Below, piece after piece: positions 54,647 through 61,969 of a stretch of 61,969 bases of DNA. The position numbers and the translations under genes were made by a program. Source of the stretch: an uncultured Pelagibacteraceae bacterium. Lineage in GTDB: Bacteria > Pseudomonadota > Alphaproteobacteria > Pelagibacterales > Pelagibacteraceae. Below the pieces are notes generated by a model, which did not search any database, had not been told where the DNA came from, and worked only from the letters and a program-made list of their open reading frames with translations. How positions within the stretch are numbered: position 1 is the stretch's first letter; every line of letters begins with the position of its first letter. The stretch is from the NCBI GenBank assembly GCA_902560015.1, contig CACEKA010000003.1:40001-101969 (forward strand), written 5' to 3'.

Positions 54647-55314
54647 AAGAATTAGCAGACATAAAATACTGGATATTTGATCTAGATAACACGCTCTATA
54701 GCGGGCAAACAAAAGTGTTTTCTGAAGTAGATAAAAAAATGTCATCTTATATTTCAAAAAAATTTAACGTTGATTTAGTAAAAGCAAAAGAGATTCAAAA
54801 AAAATATTTCTATGAATATGGCACAACTCTTTCCGGATTAATGAACCACGATAATATTGATCCTGAAGAATTCTTAGAATTTGTCCATGATATTGACATT
54901 AGTTGGTTACCAAAAGATGAGGTTTTAAGAGAAGAATTGATAAAAATTAAAGAAAAAAAGATAATCTTTACTAATGGTTCACATGCTCATGTTGAAAATG
55001 TTACTAAACAATTAGGGATAGATGGTTTGTTTGATGGCGCATTTGATATAACAGATGCAAATTTTATTCCAAAACCTCATCTAGATCCTTATAAAAAATT
55101 AATTGAAAAGTTTGATTTAGATCCAAATCAATCGATATTAATTGAGGATATTGCACATAATTTAGAACAGGCTAAAAATTTGGGAATGAAAACTTGTTGG
55201 CTAGAAAATGAAGAAGCATTTGCAAAAAAAGACTCTGACAAACCTTATATTGATTACAAGATTAAGAACTTGCCTTCTTTTTTACAAGAAATTAATATAT
55301 TAAAGAGTAATTAA
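54643..55314 (+). CDS. HAD-family pyrimidine 5'-nucleotidase-like phosphatase
   Basis: 223 residues. Motif I FDLDNTLYSG, motif II FTNGSHAHV, Lys in PKPHLDPYKKL and acidic motif IV IEDIAHNLEQA. Resembles Sdt1-type pyrimidine nucleotidases found after argB in alphaproteobacteria. Substrate not fixed by sequence. Overlaps argB by 4 nt. Confidence 0.88.
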   Translation: MKELADIKYWIFDLDNTLYSGQTKVFSEVDKKMSSYISKKFNVDLVKAKEIQKKYFYEYGTTLSGLMNHDNIDPEEFLEFVHDIDISWLPKDEVLREELIKIKEKKIIFTNGSHAHVENVTKQLGIDGLFDGAFDITDANFIPKPHLDPYKKLIEKFDLDPNQSILIEDIAHNLEQAKNLGMKTCWLENEEAFAKKDSDKPYIDYKIKNLPSFLQEINILKSN

Positions 55315-55336
55315 ATTAACTATCTAAAAGAAAAAT

Positions 55337-56167
55337 ATGAGTGATATAGAAAAAATTATAAATGAAGCATGGGAAAATAGAGATAATGTAAATCAAGATT
55401 CTGACCAAAGTTTAAAAGATACCATCAATCAAATGATCGAAGATTTAGATAGTGGTAAAGTTAGAGTTGCAGAAAAAATAAATGATGAATGGGTTACTCA
55501 TCAACATATTAAAAAAGCTATAATGCTTAGTTTCAGAATATATCCCATGGAAAATTTAAACGGTCCATACAGTAGCTGGTATGATAAAGCACATTTATTA
55601 AAAGGTAAAACTGCAGGCTGGACTAAAGAAGACCATGAAAAAGCAGGTTTTAGAATGGTGCCAAACTCTCCTGTAAGAAAAGGATCATTTGTTGGAAAAA
55701 ATGCAGTTCTAATGCCATGCTATGTAAATATTGGTGCTTATATTGATGAAGGTACTATGATGGATACCTTTAGTCGTGCTGGTAGTTGCTGCCAAATAGG
55801 AAAAAATTGTCATATTTCTGCAGGAAGTGGAATTGGTGGTGTTTTGGAACCTGCTCAAGCATTACCTACTATCATTGAAGATAATTGCTTTATTGGTGCT
55901 ATGTCAGAAGTTGTAGAAGGTGTCATTGTTGGAGAAGGATCTGTTTTAAGTATGGGAATGTATATTGGACAGTCTACCAAGATAGTAAATAGAAGTACTG
56001 GAGAAATTACATACGGTAAAATTCCACCTTATTCAGTGGTCGTACCTGGTTCATTACCTGATAAAAATAATTCTGCTGCACCATCACTTTATTGTGCAGT
56101 AATAATTAAACAAGTTGATGAAAAAACAAGATCTAAAACTTCAGTTAACGATCTATTAAGAGAATAA
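55337..56167 (+). CDS. dapD: Tetrahydrodipicolinate N-succinyltransferase
   Basis: 276 residues with left-handed beta-helix hexapeptide repeats (FVGKNAVLMP, VNIGAYIDEGTMMDTFSRAGS, IGKNCHISAGSGIGGVLEP). Succinylase branch of diaminopimelate and lysine synthesis. Followed by dapE in the same operon. Confidence 0.96.
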   Translation: MSDIEKIINEAWENRDNVNQDSDQSLKDTINQMIEDLDSGKVRVAEKINDEWVTHQHIKKAIMLSFRIYPMENLNGPYSSWYDKAHLLKGKTAGWTKEDHEKAGFRMVPNSPVRKGSFVGKNAVLMPCYVNIGAYIDEGTMMDTFSRAGSCCQIGKNCHISAGSGIGGVLEPAQALPTIIEDNCFIGAMSEVVEGVIVGEGSVLSMGMYIGQSTKIVNRSTGEITYGKIPPYSVVVPGSLPDKNNSAAPSLYCAVIIKQVDEKTRSKTSVNDLLRE

Positions 56168-56173
56168 TTTTAA

Positions 56174-57331
56174 ATGATTGCTATTAATGAACTTCAATTA
56201 GCAAAAGAGCTAATTAAATTTCCAACAGTCACTCCCGTGGATGCTGGAATAATGAAGTTTTTAGAAAAAAAACTTAAAAAACTTGGCTTTAAAACTAAAA
56301 TCTTAGAGTTTAAAGAGAAAGATAACAAACCAGTTAAAAATCTTTATGCAAAACTTGGAAATAAAGGTCCTAACTTTTGTTATGCTGGACATCTGGACGT
56401 TGTCCCTGCAGGTAATCTAAAGGATTGGACAGTTAACCCATTTAAACCTCAAGTAAAAAAAGGTCATTTAATTGGTAGAGGAGCAAATGATATGAAAAGC
56501 TCAATAGCAGCTTTCGTTTCTGCAGTTAGTAATTTTAATGGAAATAAAAGAAAATTTACTGGTTCAATTAGTCTTTTAATTACAGGAGACGAAGAAGGTG
56601 TGGCAATTAATGGAACAAAAAAAGTTGTTGAATATTTAAAAAAGAAAAATGAAAAAATAGATTTTTGCCTTGTAGGTGAACCTACTAATCCCAATAAATT
56701 AGGTGAAATGATTAAAATAGGTCGAAGAGGAAGCATGACTGGAAGACTATCTGTTATTGGTGTTCAAGGTCATGTGGCTTACCCACAAAGAGCAAATAAT
56801 CCATCTACGGCACTTGTTCAAATACTAAAAGAATTAAAAGAAATTAAATTTGATAAAGGAACAAAAGATTTCCAACCAACAAATTTAGAAATAACAAAAA
56901 TTAATATTGATAATACCGCTGATAATGTAATCCCAGGATTAGCTAATGCTAGTTTTAATATTAGATTTAATAACAAGCATTCTTCAAAATCAATTAAAAA
57001 TAAGATTAATAAAATTATAAAAAAAATAAGTAATAAAAATAAATCAAAATATAAAATTAAGTATAGTGTTTCTGGAGAAGCTTTTCTTACTAAACCAAAT
57101 AGCACCACTTATATGATTCGGGATATAATTAAAAAAGTAACAAAAATTAAACCTAAATTATCAACAACAGGAGGTACATCTGATGCAAGATTTATTAGAA
57201 AAATAGCTCCATGTTTAGAATTCGGTTTAGTTGGAAAAACTATGCATAAAGTTGATGAAGCAGTTTCACTGTCTGACCTTAAGAAATTAACGTTAATTTA
57301 TTCTAATATCTTAAAAAATTATTTTAAGTGA
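56174..57331 (+). CDS. dapE: Succinyl-diaminopimelate desuccinylase
   Basis: 385 residues, M20 dizinc hydrolase. Zinc and catalytic motifs: YAGHLDVVPAG, GRGANDMKSSIA, TGDEEGVAINGT, EPTN, and TTGGTSDARF near the C-terminus. Gives LL-diaminopimelate for cell wall and lysine. The stop overlaps the next gene's GTG start by 4 nt. Confidence 0.96.
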   Translation: MIAINELQLAKELIKFPTVTPVDAGIMKFLEKKLKKLGFKTKILEFKEKDNKPVKNLYAKLGNKGPNFCYAGHLDVVPAGNLKDWTVNPFKPQVKKGHLIGRGANDMKSSIAAFVSAVSNFNGNKRKFTGSISLLITGDEEGVAINGTKKVVEYLKKKNEKIDFCLVGEPTNPNKLGEMIKIGRRGSMTGRLSVIGVQGHVAYPQRANNPSTALVQILKELKEIKFDKGTKDFQPTNLEITKINIDNTADNVIPGLANASFNIRFNNKHSSKSIKNKINKIIKKISNKNKSKYKIKYSVSGEAFLTKPNSTTYMIRDIIKKVTKIKPKLSTTGGTSDARFIRKIAPCLEFGLVGKTMHKVDEAVSLSDLKKLTLIYSNILKNYFK

Positions 57332-58257
57332 AAACTGGTTTAATAACCTCAGATACTTATCAAAATCATAATACTGGAGAAGGCCATCCTGAAAAAATAG
57401 ATAGAGTGACTGCAGTAATAGAAAACTTTAAAAAGTTAAATAACAAAAATTTAATATGGGAAAAACCTTCTAATTTTGATCATAATCTTTTAATTAAAAC
57501 TCATTCATCTAAATACATAAAACAAGTTCAACAATCTTTTCCTGAAAGCGGCTTTAACTTTCTTGATGGTGACACTGTGGTATCTCCAGGAAGCAAAGAT
57601 GCAACAAAAGACGCTGTTGGTTCAATTATTGCAGCAATTGATGGAGTACAGAATAAAGAATTTAAAAATGCTTTTTGTGCAGTAAGACCTCCAGGTCATC
57701 ATGCTGAAAAAGAAAAAGCAATGGGTTTTTGTATTTATAATAATGTTGCTGTTGGGGCTAATTATTTATTAGAAAAATACAAATATAACAAAGTTGCTAT
57801 TATTGATTTTGATGTCCACCACGGTAATGGAACCCAAAATATTTTTTATGATAACGAAAAAGTTTTATATATATCAACTCATCAATATCCTTATTATCCA
57901 GGCTCAGGCTCTGAAAAAGAAAAAGGTAAATTTAATAACATTTTTAATATTCCACTTGATGCAGGAACATCTGCTAATGAATACCTAAACGCCTATGAAC
58001 AAGTTTTAAAAAAACTTAGAGAATTTAAGCCAGAATTCTTGTTATTTTCCGCAGGTTTTGATGCACATATTGATGATCCTTTAGCCCAATTAAGATTAAC
58101 TTCTGAAGATTTTTATAAGATAACAAAAAGAACTTTGGAGATTTCAAAATCATTTTGTAATGGAAATGTAATTTCAATTCTTGAAGGTGGATATGATCTA
58201 AAAGCACTCCAAGATAGTACTCAACGACATGTGGATGCTCTGATAGAATTTAATTGA
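57328..58257 (+). CDS. Histone-deacetylase-family protein
   Basis: 309 residues from GTG 57328. Class II HDAC/acetoin-utilisation fold. Active-site motifs are intact: RPPGHHAEKEKAMGFC (His-His pair), IDFDVHHGNGTQNIF (zinc Asp and His), FSAGFDAH (zinc Asp) and ILEGGYDL. Bacterial members deacetylate small amines or proteins; substrate unknown. Coupled to dapE and followed by a SET methyltransferase 31 nt on. Confidence 0.93.
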   Translation: MKTGLITSDTYQNHNTGEGHPEKIDRVTAVIENFKKLNNKNLIWEKPSNFDHNLLIKTHSSKYIKQVQQSFPESGFNFLDGDTVVSPGSKDATKDAVGSIIAAIDGVQNKEFKNAFCAVRPPGHHAEKEKAMGFCIYNNVAVGANYLLEKYKYNKVAIIDFDVHHGNGTQNIFYDNEKVLYISTHQYPYYPGSGSEKEKGKFNNIFNIPLDAGTSANEYLNAYEQVLKKLREFKPEFLLFSAGFDAHIDDPLAQLRLTSEDFYKITKRTLEISKSFCNGNVISILEGGYDLKALQDSTQRHVDALIEFN

Positions 58258-58288
58258 TAATTTTCAATAACTCTCTAAATAAAAACAA

Positions 58289-58780
58289 ATGAAATTGTAT
58301 AGAATTAAAAAATCTAACATAGATAAAAAAGGTAGGGGACTTTATGCTACTAAAGAAATCAAGGCAGGAACGAAAATAATAGAATATATAGGAAAATTAA
58401 TCACAAAAAAACAAACTGAAGAATCAGATAAATACGATAATAACAAGCCAATTTATTTATTCACTATAAATAAAAAATATGATCTTGACGGAGATTTTTC
58501 CTGGAATACAGCTGGCTTAATAAATCACTCATGTAATAATAATTGTGATTATGATGGGAAAGGACTTAAAATATGGGTCAAAGCAATTAAAGATATTAAA
58601 AAAGGTGAAGAATTTACCTGTGATTATGGATTTGGTTACGATGAAAACTACAAACAATTTAAATGTAAATGTAAATCAAAAAACTGTTGTGGTTATATTT
58701 TAAGAGCAGAGTCTAGATGGCGAATTCATAAAAAATTTGCAATGAGTAATAAAAAAAGATTAATAAATAATTCTTGTTAA
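58289..58780 (+). CDS. SET-domain lysine methyltransferase
   Basis: 163 residues. A compact SET domain: GRGLYATKEIKAGTKIIEYIG at the start, the NHSCNNNC pseudoknot motif (~91-98), KKGEEFTCDYGFGYD with the catalytic Tyr, and a Cys-rich post-SET end (CKCKSKNCCGYI). SET proteins transfer methyl from SAM to lysines; known in some bacteria, substrate unknown here. 3' end overlaps the convergent truA by 21 nt. Confidence 0.92.
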   Translation: MKLYRIKKSNIDKKGRGLYATKEIKAGTKIIEYIGKLITKKQTEESDKYDNNKPIYLFTINKKYDLDGDFSWNTAGLINHSCNNNCDYDGKGLKIWVKAIKDIKKGEEFTCDYGFGYDENYKQFKCKCKSKNCCGYILRAESRWRIHKKFAMSNKKRLINNSC

Positions 58781-59500
58781 ATAAAGACCCTCAGGTGGTG
58801 CAGGTGGTGCACATAATCTTCTTTTTTTTGATTTAAATATTTTATCAAAAGTTTTTAAGTCCCATTTTTTTTCACCTAAATATTTTAAACAACCAACCAT
58901 AGATCTTACCTGTTGTTGTAAAAAGGATTGTGATTTAAATTCTATTTGGATTCTATTTTTAGACGTTTTAATTTTAATTGACTTAATTGTTTTAATTGGA
59001 CTTTTAGCATGACAGCTTGAAGCTCTAAAAGTTGAATAGTCATTAGTACCTTCTAGTTTTTTTGCACCCTTTTTAATTAGATCTAGATCTAAAGGTTTTC
59101 TTACATGCCAGCCTCTTTTTTTTTCTATAACAGGTTTACTTATCTGGTTAAAAATTATATATCTATAAACTCTTTGTTTGGCAGAAAATCTTGAGTGAAA
59201 TTTATTGCTTCTTTTTTTAATCTGAGTAATTGCTATACCGTTAGCATTTAAAAAGTAATTTATAGATTTTAAAAATTTTGTTAAATCTAAGATGTCATCT
59301 TTACAATCAAAATGAGCTGATTGTCCAATTGCATGAACTCCTGTGTCAGTTCTACCAGAACCATTCAAAATTATTTTTTGTTTTAAAAGTTTTGTCAATT
59401 TTTCTTGAATCAAACCTTGAATAGTTAGGCCTTTTTTTTGAATTTGCCATCCTCTAAAATTTGTACCCACATATTCAATAAGTAATTGATACCTAGCCAT
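58760..59500 (-). CDS. truA: tRNA pseudouridine synthase A
   Basis: 246 residues. Modifies tRNA positions 38-40. Catalytic Asp is in GSGRTDTGVHAIGQ; also YVGTNFRGWQIQ and QQQVRSMVGCLKYLG. Follows fmt with no gap in the def-fmt-truA run. Confidence 0.96.
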   Translation of the reverse strand: MARYQLLIEYVGTNFRGWQIQKKGLTIQGLIQEKLTKLLKQKIILNGSGRTDTGVHAIGQSAHFDCKDDILDLTKFLKSINYFLNANGIAITQIKKRSNKFHSRFSAKQRVYRYIIFNQISKPVIEKKRGWHVRKPLDLDLIKKGAKKLEGTNDYSTFRASSCHAKSPIKTIKSIKIKTSKNRIQIEFKSQSFLQQQVRSMVGCLKYLGEKKWDLKTFDKIFKSKKRRLCAPPAPPEGLYLTRIIY

Positions 59501-60424
59501 TTAAATTTTTATGCCTTTCTTAATTTGAGAGCCAAGCATAAATTCGCCAATATTTTGAGGCTTTTTTCCCTGTCTTTGAATTTCACTAATTTTGATTGAT
59601 TGATTTTTTCCACATGCAATTTCTAAATAATTAGAAATAACTTCTCCTGGATTTCCAAAACCATTGCCTATTTCTGCTTTTAGTATTTTATATCTTTCAC
59701 CATTATGTTCAAAAAAAGCACCAGGCGATGGATATAAGCCATTAATTTTACCAATAATTTTTTCGGCAGCTTCACTCCAATCAATTTTTCCCTCTGACTT
59801 TTGTATTTTTGAGGCATAGGTTGCTTTTGAGTGGTCCTGTTCTACAAATTTAGCTTTGTCGTCTAATATGTCATCAATATTTTCTAATATTTTATCAGCT
59901 GCTAAAGAAGATAATTTTTCTCCAATCTCTAATGCATTTAAATTATTTTCTAAGTTTATTTTATAAGTATTGCATACTGGTCCGGTATCAAGTTTTTCAG
60001 CAATCTTCATAATACTTACGCCTGTTTTTATATCAAGATTCATTATTGAGCGTTGTATTGGTGCAGCTCCCCTCCAGTTTGGTAATATAGATGCATGAAT
60101 ATTGATAAAACCTTTTTTAGGTAAGCTTAAAAATTCTTTTGGAATAATTTGACCATATGCAACAACAATTACAAGGTCCGCAGCTATTTCTTTAAAATAA
60201 TCATACTCTTCGGTATTCCCCTTTAAGGTTTTTGGTGTTCTAAATTCTAAATTTAAAGTTTCCGCTATTCCTTGTACAGGTGATTTATTTATCCTTTGTC
60301 CTCTTTGAGATTTTTGAGGTGGCTGAGTATAAACATTAGAAATAGGATATCCATTTTGATACAAAGATTTTAAAATTGGCACCGCAAACATTGGCGTACC
60401 CATAAAAACTATCTTTTTAGGCAT
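59501..60424 (-). CDS. fmt: Methionyl-tRNA formyltransferase
   Basis: 307 residues. Formylates initiator tRNA. Motifs: FMGTPMFAVPIL, NIHASILPNWRGAAPIQRS and KLDTGPV. 3 nt after def, which removes the formyl group, the usual pair. Confidence 0.96.
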   Translation of the reverse strand: MPKKIVFMGTPMFAVPILKSLYQNGYPISNVYTQPPQKSQRGQRINKSPVQGIAETLNLEFRTPKTLKGNTEEYDYFKEIAADLVIVVAYGQIIPKEFLSLPKKGFINIHASILPNWRGAAPIQRSIMNLDIKTGVSIMKIAEKLDTGPVCNTYKINLENNLNALEIGEKLSSLAADKILENIDDILDDKAKFVEQDHSKATYASKIQKSEGKIDWSEAAEKIIGKINGLYPSPGAFFEHNGERYKILKAEIGNGFGNPGEVISNYLEIACGKNQSIKISEIQRQGKKPQNIGEFMLGSQIKKGIKI

Positions 60425-60427
60425 TAA

Positions 60428-60946
60428 TTAAAGTACTGCTGTATTTGATTTTAATTTAGATAGTTTTTTAATTATCATTGATCTTTTTAGCTTTGACAGA
60501 TAATCAATAAAAAGTATTCCTTCCAAATGGTCCATTTCATGCTGTATGCATGTTGCAAGCAATCCATCTGCTTTTAATAGCTGTTTATTTCCATTGTAAT
60601 CTAAATACTCTACTTCACATTTGCTCGGTCTATCTATTTCTGCAAATTGATCAGGTACAGACAAACAGCCTTCTTCGTATGTTGCTTTTAATGAGTCTTT
60701 ATTTTTAATGATAGGGTTAACAAAATATCTTGGCTCTTTTTTACCCTCCTCTTTACTAATATCCATGACAATAATTCTTTTTGGGACACCAATTTGGATA
60801 GCTGCAAGACCTATTCCTGGTGCTGCATACATTGTCTCCAGCATATCATCCATTAATTTTTGTTCTTCTTTGCCAACTTGATCTACAGGTTTTGACACTT
60901 GCCTTAGTAACTTATTGGGTTCAGTTATGATAGTTTTAACAGTCAT
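60428..60946 (-). CDS. def: Peptide deformylase
   Basis: 172 residues. All three metal-site motifs are intact: GIGLAAIQIG, EEGCLSVP (metal Cys) and QHEMDHLEG (metal His pair). Removes N-formyl groups from new proteins. Preceded by the unrecognised protein on the same strand. Confidence 0.97.
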   Translation of the reverse strand: MTVKTIITEPNKLLRQVSKPVDQVGKEEQKLMDDMLETMYAAPGIGLAAIQIGVPKRIIVMDISKEEGKKEPRYFVNPIIKNKDSLKATYEEGCLSVPDQFAEIDRPSKCEVEYLDYNGNKQLLKADGLLATCIQHEMDHLEGILFIDYLSKLKRSMIIKKLSKLKSNTAVL

Positions 60947-60971
60947 TAGTGTAATTATTTTATTATAAATT

Positions 60972-61969
60972 CTAAACTTTTAAAGGAAGAACTTTTAATA
61001 GAAGTTTATTTCTAATCAGATCAACATTTAATTGGTTTAAGGTATTAATTATAAAATAAACTGTATCATCATCAATATCTTCAATCTTTTCGGGACCGAT
61101 CACCTCTATAACCCTCAATAATGCTGATCCTACCTCTTTATTGTCAATCATGGACTGAATATCAGCAGGCATTTCAGACCTACTAATTTTATACAGATCT
61201 TCATATTTTTTTGAAATTTTGACACCATCAGACTTAAGTGCTTCTATAAAAATTATATCTTTTTTTGATAAAACATATTTTTTATTTTTTTTAATTTTTT
61301 TTAAATATTTATTTAAATCTTCTTCAACTTTAGATTTTGCATAATCTCCTTTAAAATAATTAATTAACTTAGATTGGTGTAAAACCTTGCTATTATATTT
61401 AATTTTTTTGTTACTAATTCCACTGTCTTCTACATTTTCTTTATAAAAAGTTGTAAAATTTGAAGGAACATCTTCAGGATCTATCTTTTTTAAAAATTTC
61501 TTTAATTCTAAATCAAAGGCATTACCCGTTCCCTCGGATATAAAAATATCTTTAAGGATATTCATTAATTCAAGTTTTAACTTTGGTTCTTCTGTTAAAA
61601 GCACTCTTTGATATACTAGGGCTTTTGCTTCAATAGATGGTAATGATTTATAAGACTGTTTTGTGTTGAGTAATTGATTTATAGTAAATTGAAATTTTTT
61701 ATAAAACTCAAATAATTCCTCTTCAGAATAATTTTTATCATGGACTGCTTTTTCTATTGTTGAAATCTTTTCAACATCAGTAATTTCAATATCTTGAATA
61801 TTAAATAACAAATTAGAATTTGCTAAATATTTCCAAATTAGTTTTGGCGTTTCTTTTTTAGGCTCAAAAGAAAACTCAGGGTTGGTTCTGTGTGCTAAAT
61901 GAAAATCCAAAATAGACTTTTCTGATATTGCTTTATCAGCATCATCTATATATCCAAATAAATAATTAA
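60972..61969 (-). CDS. Unrecognised protein, 5' end outside the window
   Basis: At least 332 residues; the frame is open to the right edge, so the true start lies outside (a TTG at 61910 is not the start). The visible sequence is largely helical and charged, with KSILDFHLAHRTNPEFSFEP, LPSIEAKALVYQRVLL and a Lys-rich region (YLKKIKKNKKYVLSKK). No catalytic motif or membrane segment is evident. The repeated helix pairs suggest a TPR-like or superhelical fold, but I do not recognise a family. It sits 25 nt upstream of def. Confidence 0.75.
   Translation of the reverse strand, partial: NYLFGYIDDADKAISEKSILDFHLAHRTNPEFSFEPKKETPKLIWKYLANSNLLFNIQDIEITDVEKISTIEKAVHDKNYSEEELFEFYKKFQFTINQLLNTKQSYKSLPSIEAKALVYQRVLLTEEPKLKLELMNILKDIFISEGTGNAFDLELKKFLKKIDPEDVPSNFTTFYKENVEDSGISNKKIKYNSKVLHQSKLINYFKGDYAKSKVEEDLNKYLKKIKKNKKYVLSKKDIIFIEALKSDGVKISKKYEDLYKISRSEMPADIQSMIDNKEVGSALLRVIEVIGPEKIEDIDDDTVYFIINTLNQLNVDLIRNKLLLKVLPLKV

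Noticed and set aside
61908-61910. TTG start for the unrecognised protein upstream of def
   Set aside because: The frame stays open to the window edge with protein-like sequence, so the true start is beyond the window.

Overview
This AT-rich, very densely packed window looks like a stretch of core chromosome from a SAR11-type alphaproteobacterium (Pelagibacterales). The evidence is gene content and order: a 16S-tRNAIle-tRNAAla-23S operon, GcrA, DUF4167 and DUF1178 proteins, the trpF-trpB-trpA-accD-folC-trxA order, rpmH-rnpA-yidD-yidC-argB, and short HisG with HisZ. Intergenic gaps are tiny, many gene ends overlap, and a tandem glycine riboswitch precedes malate synthase, an arrangement described in SAR11. 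I see no phage, insertion sequence, CRISPR array or conventional defence locus.

Layout. 1-2780: an rRNA operon read leftward (the 23S is cut by the window edge), with both arms of the 16S processing stem and a candidate promoter. 2883-11473: a cell-wall M23 peptidase, then lysC-ispG-prfA-prmC-DUF4167 leftward, ubiG, a DUF1178 protein and argJ. 11539-20303: secA, accA with an unusual membrane tail, glycine riboswitch plus glcB, recR-ybaB-dnaX and the SRP RNA gene. 20347-26312: pheA, kdsB, a membrane-anchored cytochrome c, argF-argD, gcrA and an NDUFA9-like protein. 26329-38744: a long rightward run covering RNase D, the LPS genes kdsD-lptC-lptB, aroA, cmk, rpsA, ihfB, pyrF, trpFBA, accD and folC. 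38741-42388: trxA and a DNA-repair group (exonuclease I, an MGME1-like nuclease, RmuC). 42568-50375: hisG-hisZ-hisS-tRNAHis, cspA, tRNAPhe, infA, hisD, murA, dcd and two small basic proteins. 50475-58780: tRNAThr, a VTT membrane protein, rpmH-rnpA-yidD-yidC-argB, an HAD phosphatase, dapD-dapE, and a histone-deacetylase-like plus SET-domain pair. 58760-61969: truA-fmt-def and an unrecognised protein cut by the edge.

The genes cover translation (rRNAs, tRNAs, S1, L34, IF-1, RF1, PrmC, Fmt, Def, TruA), envelope building (M23 peptidase, MurA, KdsB, KdsD, LptB, LptC, YidC, SecA), amino-acid synthesis (Lys, Arg, His, Trp, Phe) and fatty-acid initiation (AccA, AccD).

The most interesting points are local oddities inside ordinary genes. 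They are a slippery A11 run with an immediate -1-frame stop in dnaX, a membrane-anchor tail on AccA, a Walker-lysine loss in Cmk, and divergent TrpB, TrpA and FolC active-site motifs. Others are an alphaproteobacterial-type tRNAHis (A73, U72, no G-1) lying 4 nt before hisS, an MGME1-like nuclease where alphaproteobacteria often carry addAB, the HDAC-SET pair, and a candidate small RNA or leader before tRNAHis. I found no clearly new multi-gene system.
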